IMG/VR virus record: IMGVR_UViG_3300017963_000225
Location: 1 to 64,000 of that record
Reading direction: 5' to 3' (one strand)
DNA length: 64,000 nt
From: a virus
Shown here: in pieces, positions 21,414 through 30,356 of the stretch
Position numbering within the stretch: position 1 is the stretch's first letter
How the letters are laid out: each line of letters starts with the position of its first letter
Translations under genes and position numbers: made by a program
The notes under the pieces: model-generated
Database searches by the model: none
What the model saw: only the letters and a program-made list of their open reading frames with translations
What the model was told of the DNA's origin: nothing

Positions 21414-23575
21414 CAAATCGTACCTCCCCATACTTCGACGCTCCCCGCGACACCATCGTTGTCCACCAGATCGATATTCGTAATCGCCGCTGATCCGTTG
21501 GTTTTGTGAACATTCACCCTCACAAAAGCACGGTTGGCCGCAGCATCCACATAAACTGGGTCTGTGAACGTCTGCGCTGCATTCAGCTCAAGCAAGCACT
21601 GCTCAACCACACAGTTGACAGCCTCGACGCTGAGCCCGCGAGCCTGCGTGCCTGACGGTGTGAGCTGGAAGCGTGAGCGACCGAGCACCGCCACCCGCGC
21701 AGCCGTCAACCGCACGCCATTGGTGAGTGCTCCCGATAGCCGCACCTGCGCGTCCCTGGCAAAGACGATCTGGAGGCCGGCGACATTGATGTCGAGGTCC
21801 CCAGCCGGCTCATCGGTGTCCCGCTGTACGAGGATTTGGTCATTGATGCCGCTGGCCGCGATTGCATCCGTCAGCGTAGTGTAGGTTCCTGGACCTCTGC
21901 CGACCACCCGCGTCATGCCGCCCTGGTCGTATGGCACCGCCTGAAGCAGCGGACGGCCGCCGACGCAAATGCGATATGCTAGGGCATCACCCGAGCCCGC
22001 CTCGACGAATGGCACGCCCACCCAATCGAAATTGAAGTTGGTGTCGTCGAAGCTCTCGACGATCGCGCTGCGGTCGATGTTGCGAATGGCGCCCGTGACG
22101 AGGTTTTTCTCCTGCACCTCGTAGGAACGCACCAGCTCGTAGTCGGCAACCCCGTGAGCGACCGAAGCAGGGCCAGCAGCCGTGTACCAGCCGAATGGCC
22201 CGGTGTCTGTCGCGGGCGAGGCCACCGTCTTTAGATCCGGGTAGTAGTAGGCGACGACATACAGTGTGCGCCCACCGCCATATCCAGGTGAAGGCACGCT
22301 GTCAGGATTGATTTTGACCTGCGTCAAGCTTTTGGCGACGACGAAGTTGAGCCAGTCCTGTGGCTTGTTCTCCGTGCCGTCATACCAGTACGCTTCAAAC
22401 CACTGCGGCTGCCCTGAGAGGTTGTGGCCAAGCGTCTGCTCGCCACCGGCTGCCGTGAAGCTGAACACCTTGCGCTCGACATAAGGGAAGAAGGACGCCA
22501 CGGTGTCGTGAACGCGGCCAGGCTTTTGATAAACCTCGCTTCCAGTCCAGTCCACCCCGCCGACCGCCGTCTTGATCTGGTCAATATAGACGTAGCGGCG
22601 AGGATCAAGGTTTTCCGGGTCGTGCGTGGTGTGCGGGAAAAGGCGCAGGTTAGCCTCTCCCCACTGAAGGATTTTGCGCTTGGTGTCCGTCATGCGGACG
22701 GGATCGCTCAAGGTCGCGAGGTCGATCGCCAGCGTATAAAGCGTGTCAGCCGCAAAAACCAATCCGCTATTGGTAAGAATAGTCGCTGCGCTCACCGAGA
22801 GGTTGACGCCGGTTAGCGTCTTGGTGAGGCCCGCCGTGCCACTGGCAAGCACCCGGCTGTCGTCGAGCGGATAGAAGCCGCCTTTGATGGCCAGTGTGGT
22901 GCCGGCCGCGTTCGTCACCTTGTAGGTGCGGTCACTGCCGCCACCGCCGCCGCCGCCAGCGCCGAAGCGGTAGATGCGGATATCGCTTCCGACCTTGTTC
23001 TGGATCACCGACGAAGCCGAGCCCGCTGTCTTGAAGGCATTTGCAGCCGTCGCTTCAAGGTCGATCCATCCAAGCGGCAAGCCCTCCAACGCGCTGAAAA
23101 GGGCGCCTGGGTTTGCCGTCGTGTCAGCGTTGAGCGTGGTCATGTCGGCAAACGCCGAGCTAAATTTTGCAGCGAGGCTGCCGTCGCTCTGGAGCGCAAA
23201 GCAGCAGCGCCGCACCTGGCCGACGGTGGTCGTCGGCAAGGCAAAGGCTACGCCGTCCACCGTGACGACAACACCACCAGACACGACGCCGGTTTGAAAA
23301 TTGATGGTGAAGCCGACCGGCGTGAATGGAACGATGTCGTCAACCGGAGGAACGGCCTTCCCGCTGCCGTCGCCAGCTTCGATGAGGGCCGAGGCGAAGT
23401 TGAGCAGGGCATCTGGAGTCGCACTCGCGAACATCCTGAGGGGTGACTCAAAATGTTTGTCAAGTCGCGGCAAAAACCCAGTTTCCAGGTTTTCGCCGGC
23501 TACAGCCCCTATCACCGACCTCGCCGCAAGCAGTTTAAGCTCGTCGGTGAAGCCTTTCTGAAGGTTGATTGTCAT
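21413..23575 (-). CDS. tail fibre/baseplate protein with C-terminal beta-helix
   Basis: 720 residues, no signal peptide, AAGGAG before the ATG. The N-terminal half is unknown with a Gly-rich hinge (GAGGGGGGG near 225). The C-terminal region (about 575-720) shows short beta repeats such as ILVQRDTDEPAGDLDINVAGLQIVFA and VRLTAARVAVLGRSRFQLT, the rungs of a parallel beta-helix as in phage tailspikes. It lies directly before the exported fibres and after the other tail fibres, and is probably the distal virion fibre. Confidence 0.75.
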   Translation of the reverse strand: MTINLQKGFTDELKLLAARSVIGAVAGENLETGFLPRLDKHFESPLRMFASATPDALLNFASALIEAGDGSGKAVPPVDDIVPFTPVGFTINFQTGVVSGGVVVTVDGVAFALPTTTVGQVRRCCFALQSDGSLAAKFSSAFADMTTLNADTTANPGALFSALEGLPLGWIDLEATAANAFKTAGSASSVIQNKVGSDIRIYRFGAGGGGGGGSDRTYKVTNAAGTTLAIKGGFYPLDDSRVLASGTAGLTKTLTGVNLSVSAATILTNSGLVFAADTLYTLAIDLATLSDPVRMTDTKRKILQWGEANLRLFPHTTHDPENLDPRRYVYIDQIKTAVGGVDWTGSEVYQKPGRVHDTVASFFPYVERKVFSFTAAGGEQTLGHNLSGQPQWFEAYWYDGTENKPQDWLNFVVAKSLTQVKINPDSVPSPGYGGGRTLYVVAYYYPDLKTVASPATDTGPFGWYTAAGPASVAHGVADYELVRSYEVQEKNLVTGAIRNIDRSAIVESFDDTNFNFDWVGVPFVEAGSGDALAYRICVGGRPLLQAVPYDQGGMTRVVGRGPGTYTTLTDAIAASGINDQILVQRDTDEPAGDLDINVAGLQIVFARDAQVRLSGALTNGVRLTAARVAVLGRSRFQLTPSGTQARGLSVEAVNCVVEQCLLELNAAQTFTDPVYVDAAANRAFVRVNVHKTNGSAAITNIDLVDNDGVAGSVEVWGGTI

Positions 23576-23606
23576 GAACTAACTCCTTGAGAAATCTTAT
23601 GATACC

Positions 23607-25274
23607 TCAGACGTTCACCACGAGCACTTCGATACGAGAGGTGTTGTTCGGGACACTCGTAAAATCAACGCGAGCCGGTGACAAATTGCGGTTCCAAGCA
23701 ACCGTTTCTGGTTGTTTGCGACCGTCCACCCACACCATCACCTTTGTGGTCGCGGTGATAGGCTGAGCCAGGGCAAACTGCGATGCAACGCCATCTGCGA
23801 CAAAGGACTCCTCAGACAGCGGCACAAATCGGCGCCGATAAGCTGGCGCAAGGGCCAGGCTGTCCGTTGGGACGATTCGCCCGACAATAATCACCGGCTC
23901 ATTGGTAAGGAAGCCCGCAAGGCTCTGAGTCACCCCACCAGGAGACGATCGGCTTAGGTAAGCATCTTCGCCGGTCGTGAGCGAAGAAAAACCAGGGACG
24001 ATGGCACCGCGCCTGAACGTGACCCGCCCAGGATCGCCGTCGGCAATCGACTCCGCGGTTACTCCTAGTTCCTTCTTCTCGATGTCGGCTATTTGGGCGT
24101 GCGCCAGCTTGAAACTGCCATCGGTATGAATGTAGACAATCTTGCCGGCAGGCACCGTCTCACCTTCACTATTGATGAGCACAAGGTCGTCGTCACGTTG
24201 CACCTGGGTGCCGCCACCGCCCTTGATGCCACCGCCAGTGAGAAAAGTCGCCGTCGCGATCTTCTGCTCGGTAACGGCATTGTTTGCAAGCTTGCCGTTG
24301 TCAACGGCACCTGCTTGGATCGTCGCGGTGCCGCCAATAGCGATGAAAACGTCGCCGCTGATTGTGATTGCAACGGCATCGCCGCTACCGTTGCCCTGAA
24401 TGAACTGACCAGCCGGAACGAAGGCGAGCGTAATATCGTTCAGAGTGCGTGTCAGAAAACCCGATGCGGTCACGTTCTCGAAGTTTTTCTTCGTCCATGT
24501 CGCGCCGCCGAAGAAATAAAATCCATCACTTTCGTCATCGGCGCTGACATACGTTCCGACGCGATTTGGCGTCCCAGGAAAGTCAGTGAATACCCACTGT
24601 GCGCCATCCCATTCGGCGATATCTCCGTCGTGACCGGCCCAATCGCCAACGGCGACAGCCGCGCCAGTGTCGAGGCCAATCAAGTAGCGGTCGCCGGTAG
24701 CTGGCGCGAGCGGTGATGGATCGGTCAGCCCCGTGTCGATCACGGAATCTTGCCACTCCGACGCATCGCCGGCCGCCGCCACGAGGTTGACGACAAAATC
24801 GCGCGTTGCGGCGTGATGCCCGAGAGTTGGTGCCCCGAGATTCGATATGACATAGCCGCCCATCGACAGGGCGCCTTCCATGGGCTCGGAGCCGTCCCTG
24901 GCAAGCCGCGTGTCGGCGTTCGCTTGCGCCGTGTTCGCTTGCGTCATGGCTTCGGCGAGCGCCGTCTCGACGTTCGCGCCGGCAAACAACGCGCCACTGT
25001 CGTCGATGAAAATTTGAACAGCGCGATGCTTTTCTAGGATATCGTTGGCAAGATGCAAGTCGAGGGAGTCGCCGTCGCCATCAGGATCACGACCATTGAT
25101 GGTCGTGACGTTGACGAATGCTGACCCTAGAAAATCGAAGTCGCTTCCGGTTTCCTTGATGCGAAGACCGGTCCCGATGCCGATTTCAAGAAACCTTGGC
25201 TGAGTTTGGTCGGATCGCCTCTGGACGACTTGTACGCCTTCCAGGAGTGCTAAAATTACGTTTGCCGCTGCCAT
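23607..25274 (-). CDS. tail fibre protein with DUF2793-like region
   Basis: 555 residues. After an N-terminal attachment part with AQANADTRLARDGSEPM, residues 168-260 follow the DUF2793 pattern (PATGDRYLIG, HDGDIAEWDGAQWVF). A VPAGKIVYIHTDGSF...GVTAESIADGDPGRVTFRRG module follows, then EESFVADGVASQFAL...VDGRKQPE at the C-terminus. Both of the last two modules recur in the protein at 25285 but in the opposite order. No signal peptide. Structural fibre of the virion by place and content. Confidence 0.78.
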   Translation of the reverse strand: MAAANVILALLEGVQVVQRRSDQTQPRFLEIGIGTGLRIKETGSDFDFLGSAFVNVTTINGRDPDGDGDSLDLHLANDILEKHRAVQIFIDDSGALFAGANVETALAEAMTQANTAQANADTRLARDGSEPMEGALSMGGYVISNLGAPTLGHHAATRDFVVNLVAAAGDASEWQDSVIDTGLTDPSPLAPATGDRYLIGLDTGAAVAVGDWAGHDGDIAEWDGAQWVFTDFPGTPNRVGTYVSADDESDGFYFFGGATWTKKNFENVTASGFLTRTLNDITLAFVPAGQFIQGNGSGDAVAITISGDVFIAIGGTATIQAGAVDNGKLANNAVTEQKIATATFLTGGGIKGGGGTQVQRDDDLVLINSEGETVPAGKIVYIHTDGSFKLAHAQIADIEKKELGVTAESIADGDPGRVTFRRGAIVPGFSSLTTGEDAYLSRSSPGGVTQSLAGFLTNEPVIIVGRIVPTDSLALAPAYRRRFVPLSEESFVADGVASQFALAQPITATTKVMVWVDGRKQPETVAWNRNLSPARVDFTSVPNNTSRIEVLVVNV

Positions 25275-25284
25275 TAGTGCCTCC

Positions 25285-27330
25285 TTACGGCGCTGCCAAG
25301 ATGATCTGATGCTTCATGATGAGGTCGGTCACTATCGTGCTCGCGATCCCCTCCGTGCAATCAGCCCAGCCAACGAAAACTATCTCGTCGTCGCCACCAG
25401 TAAATCCGGCAGAGTTGTTGACGTAGTTTCCGTTTTCGTCGATGTAAACCTTGTCTCCTGGAGCAAAACCGCTGCCAACAAGTACTCCTGGTATGTTCCG
25501 GCCGAACATCATGACTCGGCCACTTCCCGCTGATGCGATAGCTTCGAGCGCGATGCCAAACATGTTCTTGCCAGTCGAAGCGTCCGAATCGGCCGGGAAG
25601 ATGCCGCCAGTGAGCTTGTCGATAGAAACGACCTTGCCAGCCGGAATCACGGCAACGTGGCCGTTAACCTTGATCTTGATATCGCTCAGGTTAGCCAGCG
25701 TTTCCCTGTAGACGAGTTTTCCAACCGTGAGCGTGTCGATGTGACCTTCGTTGAATCGATTCAGGGACGATCCGAGATTAAATCCAAGATCAGGTGGCAG
25801 GATGTTGCTGTCCACGGGATCGGACCACAAATTTCCAGCGCTCGGAGCAGCCGGTCCACCATAGGTGGTCCCTTCTTTGCGGATTTTTACAACGCTGCCA
25901 ATACCTGGCGGACTAAAAAAATCGACCGTCGAAATGCTGATTTTTCGATAGTGCCGATCAGCAGCGAGCGCGCCTGTTTCTGATTGATTTTGACCACGCC
26001 CATCTACACTGACAATGTTGTCTTTCTTTGTGTTATCCGTGCTGAACGTGAAGCTGGACACCGTAAACTGCGTCGTCACGCCGTCGCCAGAAAAATATTC
26101 TTCTTTTGGCTCGTTGTTTTGTAGGGCGCCGACCTCGTTGTCGAGCTTGCTTATGGCTTCAGGGTACGTGTCCGCCGAGTCAATCACAGCGGTTGACGTG
26201 TATGCCTGATAGCTGTTTTCGCCGGTGATGCCGAGACGTGTCCGCAGAGCGCTTGGCAGGTCCTGGCCGATAACCGCTGTCTCACCGCTGTCCAGCTCGG
26301 GAATATCCATCGCACCGGCAATGCGGGTGCCCTTGCGGTAGAAGAGGACGACAATACGAGGCGAGTGGCCAACATCAGTTGGATTGACGGGAACGCTCGT
26401 CAACGGCGACACGACCGGCGCTAGCGGGCCAGGACCAGTCTCGGGGATATCGACGTAGACGCACTCGCCATCGAGCAGCGTCAGGCTGTCGGCCGGCACG
26501 AGGTAGTTCTGCGCTCGGCCTGCCATGGCGATTTCAATGTCAGAGGTCCACTCTAACGTGTCCGCTCCAGCCGTCCCTTCCCACTGCACAGGCGATCCTG
26601 GCAGGAACATCAGGTTTTGATATTCCCGAAGCAGCTTCAAGCTCGACCAGGGCATGCTTTCGATAGCCTGCCCCGTCCCCTTCACCTCGCCGACGATCGC
26701 GCCGAGAAAGTCGATAAAGAGCCGCAGGTCCTTTAGGTCGTCGAAAATATCGACCCGTGAGCTGGCGGCAGGCAGGGCGATTGCACGATTCTTCCACAGA
26801 AGGTCATCAGCAGGCGTGACGCTATCGATTGATCCGGCCGACGTGACGACAATAAACAGAGGGACAGCGCCTGGCGTAAACCCGGAGGTGTTCGATTGAA
26901 CTGCGTCATCGAGACGACGACGAACATTGATGTCGTCGAAGTATTCTTCGCCGGTCAGTCCAATGTCAGTGTCCCAAAAAGCCCTTGTCTGTAAATCATC
27001 GGTAAATGAATCAACACGCACTTCGACGTAGTTGGTTGTGTTGTCGGCGAGCGTGGTGTCAAGCGTCGATCCCGGAGAATCGGGCGACTTGATGATCCAC
27101 TCTTGGTTGCTGTCGTGGAATGCGCGATTTTCGTCCTTCTTTAGCTTGAAGACGAGGCCGGCATGTGTCCCCTGCTGGTAGCGTTTGACTACTCGGCGGG
27201 CGCCATTGTCGATGTATGTTTTGACAAGAAAACGAAAATCATCGAAAGCACGGTCGAGCATCGCCCGAAAATCAGGAATATCGACGCGAATATTGCCTTC
27301 AAAATTTCCCCGCTGCCGGTCAACAGTCAT
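25285..27330 (-). CDS. baseplate-proximal tail fibre protein
   Basis: 681 residues with an N-terminal part (FRAMLDRAFDDFRFLVKTYIDNGARRVV) like that of baseplate-proximal fibres. The C-terminal half contains EEYFSGDGVTTQFTV...VDGRGQNQSE followed by a PAGKVVSIDKLTGG...GIALEAIASAGSGRVMMFG module; both are shared with 23607. It follows the P2 I-like wedge protein and is probably the fibre that is attached to it. Confidence 0.72.
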   Translation of the reverse strand: MTVDRQRGNFEGNIRVDIPDFRAMLDRAFDDFRFLVKTYIDNGARRVVKRYQQGTHAGLVFKLKKDENRAFHDSNQEWIIKSPDSPGSTLDTTLADNTTNYVEVRVDSFTDDLQTRAFWDTDIGLTGEEYFDDINVRRRLDDAVQSNTSGFTPGAVPLFIVVTSAGSIDSVTPADDLLWKNRAIALPAASSRVDIFDDLKDLRLFIDFLGAIVGEVKGTGQAIESMPWSSLKLLREYQNLMFLPGSPVQWEGTAGADTLEWTSDIEIAMAGRAQNYLVPADSLTLLDGECVYVDIPETGPGPLAPVVSPLTSVPVNPTDVGHSPRIVVLFYRKGTRIAGAMDIPELDSGETAVIGQDLPSALRTRLGITGENSYQAYTSTAVIDSADTYPEAISKLDNEVGALQNNEPKEEYFSGDGVTTQFTVSSFTFSTDNTKKDNIVSVDGRGQNQSETGALAADRHYRKISISTVDFFSPPGIGSVVKIRKEGTTYGGPAAPSAGNLWSDPVDSNILPPDLGFNLGSSLNRFNEGHIDTLTVGKLVYRETLANLSDIKIKVNGHVAVIPAGKVVSIDKLTGGIFPADSDASTGKNMFGIALEAIASAGSGRVMMFGRNIPGVLVGSGFAPGDKVYIDENGNYVNNSAGFTGGDDEIVFVGWADCTEGIASTIVTDLIMKHQIILAAP

Positions 27331-27345
27331 GTTCTACCTCTTGCC

Positions 27346-28707
27346 CTAAATGATGCTAAAGGTGATTCTTACGCCAGTGACCTTGACGCGCCGCAGCAGG
27401 TTGAAGAATTGATTTCTGAGCGAATCTGTATCGTTCAGAAAAAAGGCCCAATCCGTGCCATCAACATTTGGAGTTGTCTTGCGCGCCATAAGCTGAACTT
27501 TCTCGCCAACGGCGTGGTCTTCTTTGAAAACGTAATCAGGATCAATGACAATCTTAGTGTTGTCACCAAATTTACGCGAGCGAAACGGTATATCCTCGGC
27601 GTTGCCGAACGACACGTTGAGCTTAGCGGCGGCTTGATAGTCAAGCGGAAAATCAGCCGAGTTTGCCACAGTTAGCTCGGCAAACGAGCCGCCAGCGGCG
27701 ATGTTCTGCCCGAGAGTAGTCATGGTCTTTCGAGTCATATTAGGAATCGACACCGACTCCCCTGACGAATGCGGATAGACGGTCACACCTTCCAGCGTGA
27801 CGGTCGATCCAACGCGAGAAAACCCCTTCGTCTCGAAGGTCGCCCCTTCTGGATCGCCGATATACATGATTCCAATCTCTGGCACGTTCTCGTATGTCGA
27901 GCCCAAATCAAAAGACGACACCCCTGCCGCGTAGCTCCCCAGGATTTCCGATTTTTTCTGCGGGTAATACAAATATCCTGAAGGATAGTCGTCTGGATCT
28001 TGTGGACCCTCGACGGCCGCTCCAGCGGCATAGTCGTTTTTTGTTGGGCTAAAGAACGTGAGAATCGATCCGACCCTAGAAAACCCCTTAATCTCCGTCG
28101 GAGACAAAGTGATAAGCCCGCTTATTGGGACGTTCGTCGTGTCCGACAACGCGACCGACAGCGACCCCGCTAAAGCCGGTGCTGCCAGTGTGGTTGACCA
28201 CGTTAGCGCGCCGAAGCCATCGAAGTGGCCAGTGTTCTCTTGGTGAAGGTAGGTTGTCCCGTAAAGCGAGCGGGACGAAGCGATAATCAATGCGTTCGAT
28301 TTTATCTCAAGGACGATTTCATTTTTGCGGTACGAGTAAATATCGACCAGGCCAGAATCGAAAGCAGAGTCGCCAAAGAACAACTTGATGAGACGCTCGA
28401 AAATGTACTCGATGTTCTTTTGCGTGTTTGTGACGATTTTTATGAGTTCGCGATATTTCGCGTCACTCATGTTGTATCCACGCAGCCGGAATAAATCGAC
28501 GTTTACTCCGTGGACCTGGAGGTATTTCCCGGCTGCCGTGGCGAGCAGGAACTGCTTCCGGTACTCCTTTACGTCGTCAGAGGCTTGATTCATTTCGTCG
28601 CCCGTTGTCTCCAACAGGATCGAAATGCCCTGGCCGCTTTTCAGTTGATAGAAAGGTCGCGGGAAATACCGCTCTAACGCTTTCTTCTTGTCGATAAAGT
28701 CAACCAC
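27346..28707 (-). CDS. baseplate wedge / tail protein I-like
   Basis: 453 residues. The N-terminus (KKKALERYFPRPFYQLKSGQGISILLETTGDEMNQASDDVKEYRKQFLLATAAGKYLQVHG) has the pattern of gpI-type tail proteins that lie downstream of baseplate J proteins. The rest is beta-rich with repeated GFSRVGSxxTxxxP segments at about 208-325. Start ATG 28707 lies nine bases after the J-like gene, so the two are co-translated. Confidence 0.7.
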   Translation of the reverse strand: MVDFIDKKKALERYFPRPFYQLKSGQGISILLETTGDEMNQASDDVKEYRKQFLLATAAGKYLQVHGVNVDLFRLRGYNMSDAKYRELIKIVTNTQKNIEYIFERLIKLFFGDSAFDSGLVDIYSYRKNEIVLEIKSNALIIASSRSLYGTTYLHQENTGHFDGFGALTWSTTLAAPALAGSLSVALSDTTNVPISGLITLSPTEIKGFSRVGSILTFFSPTKNDYAAGAAVEGPQDPDDYPSGYLYYPQKKSEILGSYAAGVSSFDLGSTYENVPEIGIMYIGDPEGATFETKGFSRVGSTVTLEGVTVYPHSSGESVSIPNMTRKTMTTLGQNIAAGGSFAELTVANSADFPLDYQAAAKLNVSFGNAEDIPFRSRKFGDNTKIVIDPDYVFKEDHAVGEKVQLMARKTTPNVDGTDWAFFLNDTDSLRNQFFNLLRRVKVTGVRITFSII

Positions 28708-28716
28708 GGATCACCT

Positions 28717-30351
28717 TCAGCTCAGGGTGATGTTAGCCAGCGAGGTCTTCGGAAGTATGCCGTCTGGAATAACAATGTCAGCCGCTGGCGTTGTCAATTG
28801 GAAGTCCTTGACGCCCCTTACGAACCCTAGAGCTACGATGCGGTTTTTGATGATAGAAACGCCAATGCCGAGGTTGTTAATGTAGTCGAGAATAGCCTGT
28901 TTGACTTCCGTCACAATTTCAGACAACGGCCTTGTGGTGTCGAGAATGAAGTTTCCAGCCACAGACACGTTCTGAATGGGCGGAACGCGAAGCTGCACCC
29001 AACTACCAAGCCCAACTACTCCACGGTATGTTTCGCGATCGAATCGGTCCCCGTAGAGATTATTGTTGGCTTCATGGATTAATCCAGTGTAGTAGGTCGC
29101 CTGCTCCAAAGTTATGGTGTCGCCTGCGGTCAGTGGCGAATTGAATTTTACAAGACCGTTGTCTGGCTGAACTCGGCATTGGGACAATCCGGTGCCTTGC
29201 GACATTACAACTGCGTTTTTCCGTATTTCGACGTTCGCATACACCATCGCGACATTTTCACCTGGCGACACAACGATTGGCAGGTATTGGAGAGGTATCC
29301 TCGCCTTTACTTCCCCGCCGTTGGCCGAAGCGATGAGCGTTACTGGTGCCGCCAGCGATTCTTGAGTCGGAGTGAAGCCCGATCCATCGTCAACGTAGAG
29401 GATTGACGGCAACGTAGGGTCATTGTCCTCGAAAAGCTGGACGAAGCGGATTCTTTGCCCTTCAAAACTTGTTCCGAGCAGTGACCGCACGATGGCGTCA
29501 ATGTTTGCCGAGCTTAACGACTGGCGCTCGCGACGAATTCTTGCGCGATAGTCGGCGTCCGATTCCCTGTCGATGCCGTTGGAAATCTTGACGTTGTTGA
29601 GAACCTCGGCGTCGAGGAATGGCTTCGAGCCAATAAATTTGACGATCGATGCCGAGGCGGTGTTTCCGATCGACCCCAAGGCATCAGCCTTGATATCGAC
29701 GATGCCGCTCTCTTCTCCGTCATAAATGACAATCGGCGACGTTGTTTGATATGTCTTAGCCGACTCAGTAGCGGTGGCCTGCGTGCTGACGGTGAATGGA
29801 CCAGGAAACGATCGGTCGCCAACCGTCGAGAGAACGACATCCTCGCCAGCTCCGTGGTCGAACAAGATGTTGTCCGTCAGGCTTTGGAGCTGGTTTCCGA
29901 CCTTGCTCGTGTAATCGAATGTCTCGAATACCGAACTGCCACGCAAGCCAACCAGGACCGATCCGGCGCTGGGAAAGCTGGTCGCATCGACCAAATTAAG
30001 AAAGTTGTCTCCGTTGTTAGATCCACCACCGGCAACGAAGTCCGCCACCTTAGTGATATTGGGATCGGTTACGGTGACGTTTCCAGTAGCTCGCTCAGCC
30101 GCGAAGCGTCCTTCTAGATCAGGAAATTCTGATCCCGCTTCGTCAAGGTCAGCTCCAATGGTCGTGTCAAGGCTCAACAGACCGAGAGCATTTTCCATCT
30201 CGACGTACAGCTCAAAAATTTGATCGGAAACCGCAAACAAGAAATTGTCTACGACTTCTCCGAGTGACGAGCTGGTCACAGGAGCCAATGCGAGGACATT
30301 CGCCGACATTTCGGCGTAAATTTGGCTTCTTTGCCTCGGATTGAAAACCAT
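28717..30351 (-). CDS. baseplate J-like protein
   Basis: 544 residues with the hallmark of baseplate J proteins: NVTVTDPN start of the beta sandwich, ESGIVDIKADALGSIGNTASASIVKF (the 'ax-a-xxGxxGNv' pattern), and NNVKISNGIDRESDADYRARIRRERQ followed by IDAIVRSLLG. This protein forms the baseplate wedge ring of contractile tails. The C-terminal helical part AILDYINNLGIGVSI is also normal for the family. Confident. Confidence 0.9.
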   Translation of the reverse strand: MVFNPRQRSQIYAEMSANVLALAPVTSSSLGEVVDNFLFAVSDQIFELYVEMENALGLLSLDTTIGADLDEAGSEFPDLEGRFAAERATGNVTVTDPNITKVADFVAGGGSNNGDNFLNLVDATSFPSAGSVLVGLRGSSVFETFDYTSKVGNQLQSLTDNILFDHGAGEDVVLSTVGDRSFPGPFTVSTQATATESAKTYQTTSPIVIYDGEESGIVDIKADALGSIGNTASASIVKFIGSKPFLDAEVLNNVKISNGIDRESDADYRARIRRERQSLSSANIDAIVRSLLGTSFEGQRIRFVQLFEDNDPTLPSILYVDDGSGFTPTQESLAAPVTLIASANGGEVKARIPLQYLPIVVSPGENVAMVYANVEIRKNAVVMSQGTGLSQCRVQPDNGLVKFNSPLTAGDTITLEQATYYTGLIHEANNNLYGDRFDRETYRGVVGLGSWVQLRVPPIQNVSVAGNFILDTTRPLSEIVTEVKQAILDYINNLGIGVSIIKNRIVALGFVRGVKDFQLTTPAADIVIPDGILPKTSLANITLS

Positions 30352-30356
30352 GGCGT

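Noticed and set aside
18060-23575. diversity-generating retroelement in the fibre region
   Set aside because: No reverse transcriptase and no template/variable repeat pair was seen.
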